In this document: in pieces, positions 10,861 through 23,900 of the stretch
How the letters are laid out: each line of letters starts with the position of its first letter
Position numbering within the stretch: position 1 is the stretch's first letter
Source: Prunus persica
Lineage: Eukaryota > Streptophyta > Magnoliopsida > Rosales > Rosaceae
NCBI RefSeq assembly: GCF_000346465.2
Contig: NC_034016.1
Location: 2,866,391 to 2,930,390 of the forward strand
DNA: 64,000 nt
Direction of reading: 5' to 3'
Position numbers and translations under genes: made by a program
Notes under the pieces: model-generated
The model's database searches: none
Told to the model about the DNA's origin: nothing
What the model saw: only the letters and a program-made list of their open reading frames with translations

Positions 10861-12338
10861 ATGGATAAGTCATGGATGCACTCGGATAGAAGATCGAAGG
10901 CATATGAGTTTGGGGTGGAAGCATTTTTGGACTTTGCTGTAGAAAATCTTCTAACTACAACACATATCCGTTGTCCATGTGTTAAATGTGTTAATTTGAA
11001 GTTGTTTGGGGTTGGAATTATAAGGGATCACTTATACTTTAATGGAATTGACCAAAGCTATAAGAATTGGACATTTCACGGAGAACCTTGGGAAGCAACT
11101 ACTAATGCTAGCAGAAATGTTGAAGAAGATGATGGCCATAGTAGGTACAGTTTTGTGTCTGAAGAAATTGATATGGATGATAATGATTTTGGTGATTTTG
11201 GTTCGGATCCGTATGAGTTTGCCAATGTGATTGGGGATGGAGATCAACCAGTGTACCCTGGTTGTAGAAAGTACACGAAGTTATCGGCATTAGTGAAGTT
11301 GTATAATTTGAAGGCAAAACATGGGATGAGTGATGTCTGTTTTACAGAATTATTGATACTTCAAGGCGATTTGCTTCCAGAAGGAAATACAATACCAACC
11401 TCCATATATGAGTTTTATTCTTTAAGTTTCCATTTAAAATTATTTCTTATGTTTATCTTATATATTTGGGACCGTAATGCTTGAATTTTTCGTGTCATGT
11501 AGGCAACATATGATCCACATCAAGACTGCTTATCCAAAATTTAGAAAGAGAACAAAGTGGCTGCAGGATAAGCACAATAGCACTTTCATTCAATGGCTAC
11601 GCTTCAAGGTATATGTTGTTGAATAACGTATTTCTCTTTTAATTTTCTTCTTATTTATATGTTAGGATGAATTAAGATATGATTAATTTGCAGGTTCAAA
11701 GTGAAGTTGAGGAAGACAATCATGGCGTATCAGAAAATTTAAGGTGGCTAGCAGCTGGTCCAAACATGTCAGTGCCATTATATAGGAGCTATCTTATTAA
11801 AGGTATTAAATTCAATATCAAGGCACAAGATGATGTGCGGACAACTCAAAATAGTGGAGTTTATTTACTTGCACATACCATGCAAGTTGCTAGTGCCAAG
11901 GATAAAAACCCAATTCTCTCAAATATGGGTTTCTATGGTGTCATTCAAGAAATTTGGGACCTTGACTACCAAAAGTTTACAATCCCAGTCTTTAGGTGTG
12001 ATTGGATAGATAGTTCTGGTCTTGTAGTCGACGAACTTGGATTTACCCTTGTAGATTTGAGTAAAATTGGACATAGGAATGACCAATTTGTTTTGGCTTC
12101 TCAAGTCAAACAAATATTTTTTGTTGACGACCCGATGCATCGTGGTTGGTCGGTAGTGTTATCAATGCCTAGTAGAGAATATAATGATGTTATTGGTGAT
12201 GAAGTATTAGGTGATGTGATAATTGAGTGTGAGCCATTTACTAGAGGGATGCAAAATGTTGACACATTTGATGAACTGGTAGGTGAGTTAGGCGGTCAAA
12301 ATATTCGAGATGGGTGTGAAGATATATGGATTGAATGA
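10861..12338 (+). pseudogene. TNP2-type CACTA transposase with catalytic core deleted
   Basis: Three exons can be joined in frame: 10861-11411, 11503-11608 and 11694-12338, about 433 residues. The N-terminus (MDKSWM...HIRCPCVKCVN) is a transposase-associated domain. Next comes only the beginning of the Transposase_21 domain (YPGCRKYTKLSALVKLYNL, LLPEGNTIPTSIYE). The sequence then jumps to the segment normally found just before the C-terminal domain (KWLQDKHNSTFIQWLR) and on to a complete DUF4216 domain (FYGVIQEIWDLDY, FRCDWID). Family members are much longer; most of Transposase_21 and all of DUF4218 are missing. The first donor (GA|GTTTTA) is weak, so splicing across the deletion is uncertain. 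If spliced, it would give a transposase with both ends but no catalytic centre, possibly a dominant interfering form (inference). Confidence 0.82.
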
Positions 12339-12419
12339 TGCTTATGTAATTGGCAGTGTATGACATTAATTTTGTAATATATTGTAATGTGATTTCTTCA
12401 CTTTCTACGTTCAAATAAA

Positions 12420-13684
12420 ACACGACGTTATTGTGAATCAGTTATTCAGCATATTTACCGACGTCTTAAAGCAACGTAACAATGAAGAACCACGACGCTA
12501 TTGTGAAGCAATTATTCAGGATATCACGTCGGTGAAGGATAAAGAACCGCCATGTAATTCAAAATAACACGACTCTAATCCCATAATACCGACGTCTAAA
12601 AAACGAGATATGTAATCTGAACGTTAAAAAATACGACGTCATCATACATTTTCCACGTCGCAAGTTCTTTTATAAACGAAGAGGAACGAAATTAATTCCG
12701 ACGGAAATTCATTATAACCGCCTTCTAATAACAATTAAACGACGTTATTTGTAATACGGCTCCCATCATAATCTACGCCGTCTATATGTTCTGTAATACG
12801 GCTCTCATTTATTTGGAACCGACGTTGTTTAGACGTTCAACGTCGTCTATATTATTAAGTGCGTCGTGAGTAATGAATACATATAAATACAACGTCGACT
12901 ATATAAATGTATACGTCGTAAATAATGACACTGACAACTATTTCCACGTCATCTTTTTTAGATAAAATCGAAGTGGAAAATTTATTTCACGACGGTTTTT
13001 TGTAAATAAGAGACGTTGTAGAACTTTAGCAGACTAAACACGTCTGTTTTTATTGTTTTCCGACGTTGTTGTATTTAACAACGTCTAATATTTATGGTCG
13101 TTGTTTGTTTCTGAAAATAGGACGTATAAATTTTTTAATACGACTCTCATATATTTGTAACTGACGTTGTTTAGTTTTTCAACGTCTACTATAGAAACAC
13201 ATACGTCGTAAATAATGACACTGACAACTATTTCCACGTCATCTTTTATCAAAAAATCGAAGTGGAAAATTAATTGTACGACGGTTGTGTTTATATGTGC
13301 GACGTAGTAGGTCAATAACGTCGTCTTCTAATGTATTTAAAGACGTCATATTTTTTATTGTCGTGAAAATTATATTTAACGTCGGCGTATTTTTATTGTC
13401 GTCGTTGTATGTCTATCTTGCGGCCTTGTTCTCTTAATATGTGTCATATTTTCCCTTTTTAACGACGGTCTTTTTAGAGAATTGGTCATCTATTATCATC
13501 ATCGATTGCTTTTTTTAGATCTTTTTGCAGTACAAAGACGTCGTTTTGTATTTTTTGATGACGTTGTATTGTTTAACAACGACGGTTATTTAGCGTCGTG
13601 GTTTATGAGGGAAAAGATGACGGTGGATTCCACGACCATTGAAAAACCAAATACACGACGGTGATTTACCGTCGTCTTTTTGCT
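12420..13684. repeat. Right subterminal repeat region of CACTA element 1
   Basis: Dense CGACG/CGTCG motifs in both orientations mirror the left subterminal region. A local duplication is visible: the stretch around 12900-12990 recurs around 13200-13290 (both contain AATAATGACACTGACAACTA). No gene is supported. Confidence 0.8.
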
Positions 13685-13698
13685 TTTTTGTAGTAGTG
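13685..13698 (-). repeat. Right terminal inverted repeat of CACTA element 1
   Basis: TTTTTGTAGTAGTG is the inverted copy of the left end, followed by the target duplicate TTC at 13699-13701. Confidence 0.93.
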
Positions 13699-13701
13699 TT
13701 C

Positions 13702-14305
13702 TTTTTTTCTGCTAGAAATATGAAAAACATCAATGTCACTTGTACAAAGGAGGAAAAAAAGAAGTTTAACTTGCATACTAGTGGAGGTCTTAGGTTCAAA
13801 TTTTTATGGCACCTTCACATTATCGCTTTGCTTATATAAAAAAACAAAAACAAAAAATCAGAAATTATGACTTGATAACAACGTAACTTCCCCATGTACA
13901 GAGAGGATTGCCCCTTCGGTGCATTTGACACTGACAGAATCAAGTTTTTATGAAAAATTAGTTATCAAACTTGGGTTAAAGAGAGAAAAAATTACGGAAA
14001 GATGTGCCAAAATGAAAGTGCCATTTTTTTTTTTTCCTTTCCATTTAATCATACAACAAATAGTGAGATGTGAGAGTGAGTGCAAGCAAGGTTTTCATCA
14101 AACATTTTAAAGAAATAAAAGCACACAACAGAAAAATGATACCATCTATGAGGGAGAGAGCAATAAAAGAAGTTGAGTTCGATGATCATTACGTACTTTA
14201 CAGGAAGGTGATTGTAAATTTCCCAATGACCAAGATGATTCAAAACCTTTATGATTGGTCTGTCGCTGTTAGGGAAAACAAAAGTATAAAATACTAAAAG
14301 AAGAA
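13702..14305. other. Intergenic, nothing recognised
   Basis: AT-rich sequence between the CACTA element and the MULE-like element. Short open frames on both strands overlap each other and show no recognisable domain. Confidence 0.5.
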
Positions 14306-14314
14306 TATGTAATT

Positions 14315-15246
14315 GGCTTATTTTCATAAATGTTGTTTACGAAATTATCACATTTGATACTTTACGAAATTATCCTGCATAAAATTAGTCCCTATTGTGA
14401 GATTCTGTAAAAAAAATCTGTTAAATTGATGATATGGCATGTATTTGGAGTCCATGTCTCCAATAATAGCATGCCATGTGGATCTAAACCAAAAAATTGT
14501 TTTGAAAATGTTTAACTTCTCTCTCTCTCTCTCTCTCTCAGATTTTTCATGAAATCTTTTATATAGAGGATTTTTATTTATTTATAAAAACGATATTCTA
14601 CTTTAATTTAATCTAAACTATATGGAAGGGACTCGAACTCAAGTGCATAGTGGGAAGCACATCCACTATAACAAACTTGGCTAAGCCCATATATGCAATC
14701 TTAATTCACTGTAATGGAAACAAATATGTACAATCAAAATCTCCACATTGCAAGTTCTCTCTCTTTTTCCTTCTCTCCCTTTCTCTCCCTTTCTCCCCCC
14801 ACCCCGATCATCCCCACAACCATCGACAGACCCCGCACGACCCAACCTCAACAGAACCAAAAGCAACCACCCTGGCCACCATGTTCCCCAACTCAGCCAC
14901 ACCCCATAACCCACACCATCCCCCGGCCCCACCCCACCCCACCCCAGACCCACAACCTAGGCCCTGCACCCAAATACCTATATTTTTTTTTTCTTACTTT
15001 TTCATTTTTTTTCCTAATCCTTTCAATTTTAAATTTTTAAAACACATATATATTATTTAATTTCCACATTATTATTGGACATTTGGGTTCCACATCATCA
15101 GTTCAACAGAATACTTGACAAAATCTCACGGTATGAATCAATTTAATAAACCCAGGGTAACTTTAAGGACTAACTTTGTCACAAAAAACTTAAAGACCAA
15201 AGATGATAATTTCGTGAACCACAAAAGCCCTTTGTGAAAATAAGCC
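14315..15246. mobile_element. Non-autonomous MULE-like element with long degenerate inverted ends
   Basis: The left end (GGCTTATTTTCATAAA...) and the inverted right end (GGCTTATTTTCACAAA...) stay similar over about 150 bases. They share blocks such as ACGAAATTATCA, GTGAGATT and GATGATRTGG. Flanks give an imperfect 9-bp direct repeat: TATGTAATT (14306-14314) and TATATAATT (15247-15255), with 8 of 9 bases matching. Long inverted ends plus a 9-bp duplication are typical of Mutator-like elements. The interior is a CT microsatellite and a C/A-rich low-complexity stretch (14760-14970) with no real gene. Confidence 0.7.
14517..14540. repeat. CT microsatellite
   Basis: A short pure run of CT dinucleotides inside the MULE-like element. 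Confidence 0.9.
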
Positions 15247-15255
15247 TATATAATT

Positions 15256-16261
15256 TAATATCAAATTACAAGGATTGGATACCAATAATTTGTAATTTCA
15301 TATGCATACAGGGTTATTTATAACAACATGATGAATAATTTAGCTTGGATGGAAGCATGAAGCTCTGCCAATAAATACCTCATAGAATCAGTAAGGCCTT
15401 AAATGTCGGTCATTCCGGAAATATTAGCAGTCCCCAAATGTAGAAATTCCGACGAAAAATATGAATAAAAAACAATAGAAATTGTTAGAAAATTAAGAAA
15501 GCTTTGAATGAAACTTTGAGTCATGTTTATAAAACTAAATGTAAGTGAGATGCAATTTGAGCCATCCAAAGTTCTAAGATCCAACGTTCTATAGTGTGTG
15601 TCGAAAAGTGTTACAAAATGTGTCCCTCCGATCCTAACTCATTAATTAATGCATAAAAAATATGGAAATGAAATGATAACAGGAGTATAAAAAAAATTCG
15701 AATGAATTTGGGCACATAACGAAGAAAAGAAATTAAAGTATAAACAAGGATGAAATTCTTTACCTCTCAAGATGAAGTAGTAACAAAATCGTCCGTAAAA
15801 TGTTGGATTATCCTAAGAAATATATAAGAATTGAGGAATTAATATTATCTTAAGATATATCATTCGTTTGATAATATATAATATATATCATAAAAGTCAA
15901 GTGATAGGTCCATTGAGAATGGAGATTGGAGATTATGAAAGAAAGAAAAAAAAAAAAATTAAGGAGCAAGTCTTACTGCTTTTTCCACATCTCCAACCTC
16001 ATGCAAACAATGTGGTAATGGGTCCATACAAAAAGCATAAGGTTTTCCTGTAGAAGACTGAGTGCGTTTCATCCTAATGAGACAATGCCAGCTGAAAATC
16101 CAATAAAAGAATAAATAAGATTACCACTAGCTACTACAGCAAGAACAAATAAGCTCAAATCCAATAAATTAATGCAACATATATTAATTCTTGCTATCTT
16201 ACTATTAAAAGTTAACTTCAATGTAAACTAAAAAGAAATAATATGAACATCCATTAAAGAG
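15256..16261. other. Intergenic, nothing recognised
   Basis: AT-rich sequence with poly-A runs. No domain-bearing frame, RNA gene or repeat is supported. Confidence 0.5.
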
Positions 16262-16415
16262 TTAGTCATACGAGATCTCGATCGAATACCTGTCAGTTCT
16301 CAACGGTTTTGCCAATGCTACGTCAACAAGAAACGATTGCAGCGGTGATATATTCGAGATGTCCTTCTGAAAGTAGTCAAGCAGGCAACATGCATAAATT
16401 AAATAGAGAGATGCA

Positions 16416-16802
16416 TCAATTGCCTGTCTCCCTAAGAGATGCCAGGAACTCATCCTCGAAGATGCGTTTTATTGCAGCCAGCCGCTTCTTCATCTTCAGC
16501 ACGAAACAAATCTTCCTCAAACTCAAATGGTTGAAGACTATTAAATGAGTCTTGTGATGACTATGCTTCTTCCACTCATGTGAGAAGACCTGACACTTGG
16601 TCAATGCGTCGGTGAGGTCCAGGAGCACAGATATAAAGCGGCGGTAGTAATCTTCCGTAAGTCTTCGCGTATCTATATCTATTACAATATCTTTGATTGC
16701 TCCCATATCAGAAATCAGAACAGCACCTGATAATTCAGATTCTGTCTCCCTAAGAGATGCCAGGAACTTATTCCGGAGAAATTGAGCAACATCCCCTGCC
16801 AT
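16416..16802 (-). pseudogene. Possible N-terminal coiled-coil (Rx_N-like) relic of an NLR resistance gene
   Basis: A 128-residue minus-strand frame starts MAGDVAQFLRNKFLASLRET. It has a pattern reminiscent of the coiled-coil end of CC-NLR proteins: an alternating hydrophobic helix, then IDTRRLTEDYYRRF, and a later KMKKRLAAIKRIFEDEF helix. There is no NB-ARC motif (P-loop, kinase-2 or MHD) here or nearby, so at most a fragment remains. A segment of about 30 bases is duplicated within the frame (about 16424-16455 and 16743-16774), repeating the FLASLRET residues. Similarity is weak and the call rests on general pattern only; an unrelated helical hypothetical protein is a fair alternative. Confidence 0.3.
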
Positions 16803-17747
16803 TCTTCACCTTCAGCACTATATTTATGTATCTACTGCAATTTTAATCAGAAACTGTGGGGATTTATATGAAGAGAACGTGACCACGCCTTGGCCTTTGT
16901 TCAGAGCTTTGATCAAAGGACCTGGATCTGTTAGTTGGAACAAAAGGTTATGTCTCTAGTTCGATCATTTTCATATTCTTAGATATAAAATTGAACTGAT
17001 TCTCTCACCGACGTTATTCATGCTCAGCATCAAATAACTGTTTAAAAAGTAGAATGAGCCGCTAGGGGAATCATATATATTTTTCGTTTGCCATAGTTCT
17101 TTGCGTGCATGAGTATAATGAGCGTTTTCTTTTCTTTTTCCCTTTTTATTGTTCGCGTTTTGTTAATCAGTTTCAGTTATTCCAATTACAGGTAGCACTT
17201 TGTGAAGCTACACGACGACAAGTCCTGAAATTAACGCAAAATTGGCAGGTTTATGTTTACCATGTTGTCTCACATGAACTCGAATGTGACATAATATAAA
17301 GGTCAAAACCATATGTTGGCAAGTTTGTGAAGTTGATATGACCCGTTTATATATATTTTTTTTGGGCAATAGTTTATATGACACGTTTAACCAGTATTAT
17401 AATTATACGAAGATGATGAAGCTTTTGTATTATCGGACTTGTATCGGTGAATAAGAAACTGTCACATTATTAGTTGGTAACAAAAAGTTTGTGTCTCTAG
17501 TAGAAGCGCAAATTTTGATTCAGAATCCACATTGTGCCATTTGGACTAGTTTTTCTTTTAATTTTTTGAGTTTCAGCTATAAAACCGAACTGAGGAGTTT
17601 AACCATACTTACCGAATATTTGTTCTTTAAATAAAACACATATTTTGTCATGGTATCCTGGTCCTTCACACACCATCTTATGTTCATTGAGATTAAGACT
17701 GATCGAAAAGAATGGGGAATCAGACATATTTTTCTTTTATCATTGTT
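16803..17747. other. Intergenic with diverged duplicated segment
   Basis: Around 16935-16965 and 17470-17500 the same phrase occurs in diverged form (TTAGTTGG...ACAAAA...GTGTCTCTAGT type), suggesting an old local duplication. No gene is supported. Confidence 0.4.
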
Positions 17748-17952
17748 CTTTGCTTCCAGGACTACCAAGGAGTATATGTAATGAGCCTTTTCTTTTCTCC
17801 TTTTCTTTTGTCTTTGCTTCCAGGACTACCAAGGAGTATATGTAATGAGCTTTTTCTTTTCTCCTCTCCTTTTCTTTTGTCTTTGCTTCCAGGACTACCA
17901 AGGAGTATATATATATGTGATGAGCTTTTTCTTTTCTCCTTTTCTTTTATCT
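17748..17952. repeat. Minisatellite, about 64-72 bp x 3
   Basis: CTTTGCTTCCAGGACTACCA recurs near 17748, 17812 and 17881. Each copy is followed by AGGAGTATAT and a pyrimidine-rich tail. The copies differ mainly in tail length. Confidence 0.88.
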
Positions 17953-20900
17953 ATCCTTCAGGAGATGTCTCCAAGAGTAATAGTAAAAACCTTTGTTAAG
18001 TAATAGTTGCTTTTGTTAATCCAATTTGCAGATTCCAATTAGAGGTTAATTTTGTGAATGTTCGAATTAACAGGCAGAAATACCACCAAGGCCCGACAAT
18101 GCAAGCTGGGCGAGCAATAGTAAAAGGAATTTTACAAATGTTCCCAGATATCAAGGGCAGAGCACTCTGGACTTTGCCAATAAATTCAGAAGAATGAGAA
18201 CTCATTCAGGACAGACAAACAAAATTAAAAAAATTTAATCTGGCAAATTTTTATCTAAAATTTTAAATTTTAAAAGAATTTGTTTCTTTACTTTTGTTTT
18301 TTGGCCTACTTCTTTAATTAAATATACGTAATTGAGCAATATCTTAGCCTAATACTTATATTTTAATTATTATTTAACATAAGAAATTAAAGAAAAAGTC
18401 CACAAAATAATTAATTTATATTTATTAAGTCTTTTGTGAAATCGTTTGGGCGTCTTAATTAAATTTCTCCATAGCTCAAGAGCCCTATCCGTTAGTATTA
18501 GCCCATTACTCGAGTATCTTTTGAGCCCTTTTTTATTTTTTACTTTTTCAAAGTTATTACCCGTAAAAAGATTTTAGCCCTTTCACGTTTAATATTGTAT
18601 TATACACGTACGCATGTATTTCTCATGTTTGATACACTCAGTTTTTTACAAGAATTTCAATAAGACACAAAATTCACGTATTATACACATAATTCTAACA
18701 TATTATTGAAAAAAATGATAATATGTACTTAAAAAAATCTCAGTTTTTCCCTAATTGTTTTTTTAAAGTAGTATCGCCGTGCGGCTGTACTCGTCTTTTC
18801 AAATTTTTTAATTTAAAAAAAGTACAGCCGCCGTCTGTGCTTGTTTGACACGTGGCGCATAGGCGCTGGGCAGTTGTATAAAGAGTATAGCCGCCCGGCT
18901 ATACTAGATTCTTTCTGAATTTTCTTTTTAAAAATAGTATAGCACTCGCCAAATTTATTTATTTTTAAATAGTATAGCTCTGACACGTGGCACCCGTCCG
19001 TCCTTTTTTTATACATCAATAGTATAGCCGCACGGCTATACTATTTAAAAGGAAAATTTAATCTGGGAAATTTTTTCTGAAATTTTTAAATATAAAAGAA
19101 TTTGTTTCTTTACCTTTGTTTCTTGGCCTACTTCTTTAATTAAATATATGTAATTGAGCAATATCTTAACCTTTTTGAATTACTTTAATTAGTACTTATA
19201 TTTCAATTACTATTTAATATAAGAAATTAAAGAAAAAGTCTACAAAATAATTAATTTGTGGGTGTTTTAATTAAATTTCTCCATAGCCCAAGAGCCCTAT
19301 CCGTTAGTATTAGCCCATTACTCGAGTATCTTCTGAGCCCTTTTTTATTTTTTACTTTTTCAAAGTTATTACCCGTATAAAGATTTTAGCCCTTTCACGT
19401 TTAATATTGTATTATACACGTACGCATGTATTTCTCATGTTTAATACACTCATTTTTTTACATGAATTTCAATAAGACACAAAATTCACGTATTATATAC
19501 ATAATTCTAACATATTATTGAAAAAAATTATAATACGTATTTTAAAAAAAATCTCAGTTTTTCACTAATTGTTTTTTTAAAATAGTATAGCCGTGCGGCT
19601 ATACTCGTCGTTTCAAATTTTTTAATTAAAAATAGTACAGCCGCCCGTCTGTACCTGTTTGACACGTGGGGCAGTTGTACAAAGCGTATAGCCGCACGGC
19701 TATACTAGATTCTTGCTGAATTTTCTTTTTAAAAAAAGTATAGCCGTGCAGCTATACTCGCCAAATTTATTTTTTTTAAATAGTGTAGCTCTGCCACGTG
19801 GCACCCGTGCGTCCTTTTTTATCATCAACAGTATAGCCGCACGGCTATACTATCTAAAAAGAAAATTTAATCTGGGAAATTTTTTCTAAAATTTTTAAAT
19901 ATAAAAGAATTTGTTTCTTTACCTTTGTTTCTTGGCCTACTTCTTTAATTAAATATATGTAATTGAGCAATATCTTAGCCTTTTTGAATTACTTTAATTA
20001 GTACTTATATTTCAATGACTATTTAATATAAGAAATTAAAGAAAAAGTCCACAAAATAATTACTTTGGGGTGTTTTAATTAAATTTCTCCATAGCCCAAG
20101 AGCCCTATCCGTTAGTATTAGCCCATTACTCGAGTATCCTTTTAGCCCTTTTTTATTTTTTACTTTTTCAAAGTTATTACCCGTATAAAGATTTTAGCCC
20201 TTTCACGTTTAATATTGTATTATACACGTACACACGTATTTCTCATGTTTGATACACTCATTTTTTCACAAGAATTTCAATAAGACACAAAATTCACGTA
20301 TTATACACATAATTCTAACATATTATTGAAAAAAATAATACTATGTATTTAAAAAAATCTCAGTTTTTCCATAATTAATTTTTAAAATAGTATAGCCGTG
20401 CGCCTATATCGTCTTTTCAAATTTTTTAATTAAAAATAGTACAGCCGCCCGTCTGTACCTGTTTGACACGTGGCGCATAGGCGCTGGGCAGTTGTGTAAA
20501 GAGTATAGCCGCCCGGCTCGACTAGATTAATTCTGAATTTTCTTTCAAAATAGTATAGCCGTGGGGCTATACTCGCCAAATTTATTTTTTTAAATAGTAC
20601 AGCTCTGACACGTGGCACCTGTGCGTCCTTAAAGAAAATTTAATCTGGCAATTTTTTTTCTAAAATTTTTAAATATAAAAGAATTTGTTTCATTACCTTT
20701 GTTTTTTGGCCTACTTCTTTAATTAAATATATGTAATTGAGAAATATCTTAGCCTTTTTGAATTACTTTAATTGGTACTTATGTTTTAATTATTATTTAA
20801 TATAAGAAATTAAAGAAAAAGTCCACAAAATAATTAATTTCTGGGTGGTTTAATTAAATTTCTCCATAGCCCAAGAGCCCTATCCATTAGTATTAGCCCA

Positions 20901-23900
20901 TTACTCGAGTATCTTTTGAGCCCTTTTTTATTTTTTACTTTTTCAAAGTTATTACTCGTATAAAGATTTTATCCCTTTCACGTTTAATAATGTATTATGC
21001 ACGTACGTATGTATTTCTCATGTTTAATACACTCATTTTTTTACAAGAATTTCAATAAGACACAAAATTCACGTATTATACACATAATTCTAACATATTA
21101 TTGAATAAATCATAATATGTATTTAAAAAAATCTCAGTTTTTCCCTAAAATAGTATAGCCGTGCGGCTATACTCGTGTTTTCAAAAAGTTTCACTAAAAA
21201 TAGTACAGCCGCCCGTCTGTACCTATTTGACACGTGCAGTTGTATAAAGAGTATAGCCGCCCGGCGGTACTAGATTAATTCTGAATTTTCTTTAAAAAAT
21301 AGTAGAGCCGGGCGGCTATACGCGCCAAATTTATTTTTTAAAATAGTACAGCTCTGACACGTGGCACCTGTGCGTCCTTTTTTTAATATATAAATAGTAT
21401 AGCCGCACGGCTATACTATTTGAAAAGAAAATTTAATCTGGGAATTGTTTTCTAAAATTTTTAAATATAAAAGAATTTGTTTCTTTACCTTTGTTTTTTG
21501 GCCTACTTCTTTAATTAAATATATGTAATTGAGCAATATCTTAGCCTTTTTGAATTACTTTAATTGGTACTTATATTTTAATTATTATTTCATATAAGAA
21601 ATTAAAGAAAAAGTCCACAAAATAATTAATTTATGGGTGTTTTAATTAAATTTCTCCATAGCCCAAGAGCCTTATCCGTTAGTATTAGCCCATTACTCGA
21701 GTATCTTTTGAGCCCTTTTTTATTTTTAACTTTTCCAAAGTTATTACTCGTGTAAAGATTTTATCCCTTTCACGTTTAATAATGTATTATGCACGTACGT
21801 ATGCATTTCTCATGACTCATTTTTTTACAAGAATTTCAGTAAGACACAAAATTCACGTATTATACACATAATTCTAACATATTATTGAAAAAATCATAAT
21901 ATGTATTTAAAAAAATCTCAGTTTTTCCCAAAAATAGTATAGCCGTGCGTCTGTACCTGTTTGACACGTGGCGCATGGGCGCTGGGCAGTTGTATAAAGA
22001 GTATAGCCGCCCGGCTGTACTGGATTAATTCTGAATTTTCTTTAAAAATAGTATAGCCGTCGGGCTATACTCGCCAAATTTATTTTTTTAAATAGTACAG
22101 CTCTGACACGTGGCACCTGTGCGTCCTTTTTTTAATATATAAATAGTATAGCCGCACGGCTATACTATTTGAAAAGAAAATTTAATCTGGGAATTTTTTA
22201 AAGAATTTGTTTCTTTACCTTTGTTTTTTGGCTTACTTCTTTAATTAAATATATGTAATTGAGCAATATCTTAGCCTTTTTGAATTACTTTAATTGGTAC
22301 TTATATTTTAATTATTGTTTAATATTAGAAATTAAAGAAAAAGTCCACAAAATAATTAATTTATGGGTGTTTTAATTAAATTTCTCCATAGCCCAAGAGC
22401 CCTATCCGTTAGTATTAGCCCATTACTCGAGTATCTTTTGAGCCCTTTTTTATTTTTTACTTTTCCAAAGTTATTACTCATATAAAGATTTTATCCCTTT
22501 CACGTTTAATAATGTATTATGCACGTACGTATGTATTTCTCATGACTCATTTTTTTACAAGAATTTCAATAAGACACAAAATTCACGTATTATACACATA
22601 ATTCCAACATATTATTGAAAAAATCATAATATGTATTTAAAAAAATCTCAGTTTTTCCCTAAAATAGTATAGCCGTGCGGCGATACTCGTGTTTTCAAAA
22701 ATTTTCACTAAAAATAGTACAGCCGCCCGTCTGTACCTGTTTGACACGTGGCGCATGGGCGCTGGGCAGTTGTATAAAGAGTATAGCCGCCCGGCTGTAC
22801 GGGATTAATTCTGAATTTTCTTTAAAAATAGTATAGCCGTGCGGCTATACTCGCCAAATTTATTTTTTTAAATAGTACAGCTCTGACACGTGGCACCTGT
22901 GCGTCCTTTTTTTAATATATAAATAGTATAGCCGCACGGCTATACTATTTGAAAAGAAAATTTAATCTGGGAATTTTTTTCTAAAATTTTTAAATATAAA
23001 AGAATTTGTTTCTTTACCTTTGTTTTTTGGCCTACTTCTTTAATTAAATATATGTAATTGAGCAATATCTTAGCCTTTTTGAATTACTTTAATTAGTACT
23101 TATATTTCAATGACTATTTAATATAAGAAATTAAAGAAAAAGTCTACAAAATAATTAATTTGTGGGTGTTTTAATTAAATTTCTCCATAGCCCAAGAGCC
23201 CTATCCGTTAGTATTAGCCCATTACTCGAGTATCTTCTGAGCCCTTTTTTATTTTTTACTTTTTCAAAGTTATTACCCGTAAAAAGATTTTAGCCCTTTC
23301 ACGTTTAATATTGTATTATACACGTACGCATGTATTTCTCATGTTTGATACACTCAGTTTTTTACAAGAATTTCAATAAGACACAAAATTCACGTATTAT
23401 ACACGTAATTCTAACATATTATTGAAAAAAATGATAATATGTACTTAAAACAATCTCAGTTTTTCCCTAATTGTTTTTTTAAAGTAGTATCGCCGTGCGG
23501 CTATACTCGTCTTTTCAAATTTTTTAATTTAAAAAAAGTACAGCCGCCGTCTGTACTTGTTTGACACGTGGCGCATAGGCGCTGGGCAGTTGTATAAAGA
23601 GTATAGCCGCCCGGCTATACTAGATTCTTTCTGAATTTTCTTTTTAAAAATAGTATAGCACTCGCCAAATTTATTTATTTTTAAATAGTATAGCTCTGAC
23701 ACGTGGCACCCGTCCGTCCTTTTTTTATACATCAATAGTATAGCCGCACGGCTATACTATTTAAAAGGAAAATTTAATCTGGGAATTGTTTTCTAAAATT
23801 TTTAAATATAAAAGAATTTGTTTCTTTACCTTTGTTTTTTGGCCTACTTCTTTAATTAAATATATGTAATTGAGCAATATCTTAGCCTTTTTGAATTACT

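Larger units (their letters stand above)
229..13698 (+). mobile_element. Complete CACTA (En/Spm) DNA transposon, family with ACGACGG subterminal motif
   Basis: The element begins with CACTACTACAAAAA and ends with the inverted copy TTTTTGTAGTAGTG, the signature of CACTA transposons. It is flanked on both sides by the same 3-bp target duplication, TTC (226-228 and 13699-13701), so both ends are real. The inverted similarity continues inward (AAAAAGACGAC). Subterminal sequence is packed with ACGACGG/CCGTCGT motifs in both orientations, the kind of site bound by CACTA DNA-binding proteins. Inside, on the plus strand, are a Transposase_24-Ulp1 gene (3284-6828) and an internally deleted TNP2-type gene (10861-12338). 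There is also a captured RPN6 fragment (1316-1728) and a 627-bp tandem repeat. Loss of the TNP2 catalytic core means the copy probably cannot move by itself. Confidence 0.95.

Noticed and set aside
13919..14327. Overlapping small frames on both strands
   Set aside because: No recognisable domain, mutual overlap, AT-rich composition.
14625..14690. tRNA-like B-box (GAGTTCGAGTCCC on the minus strand), possible SINE or tRNA
   Set aside because: No convincing cloverleaf, no discriminator or acceptor stem, and it lies inside the MULE-like element; could be a chance or decayed SINE head.
14650..15060. Pro/His/Thr-rich frames on both strands
   Set aside because: Low-complexity C/A-rich DNA inside the MULE-like element, open in several frames at once.
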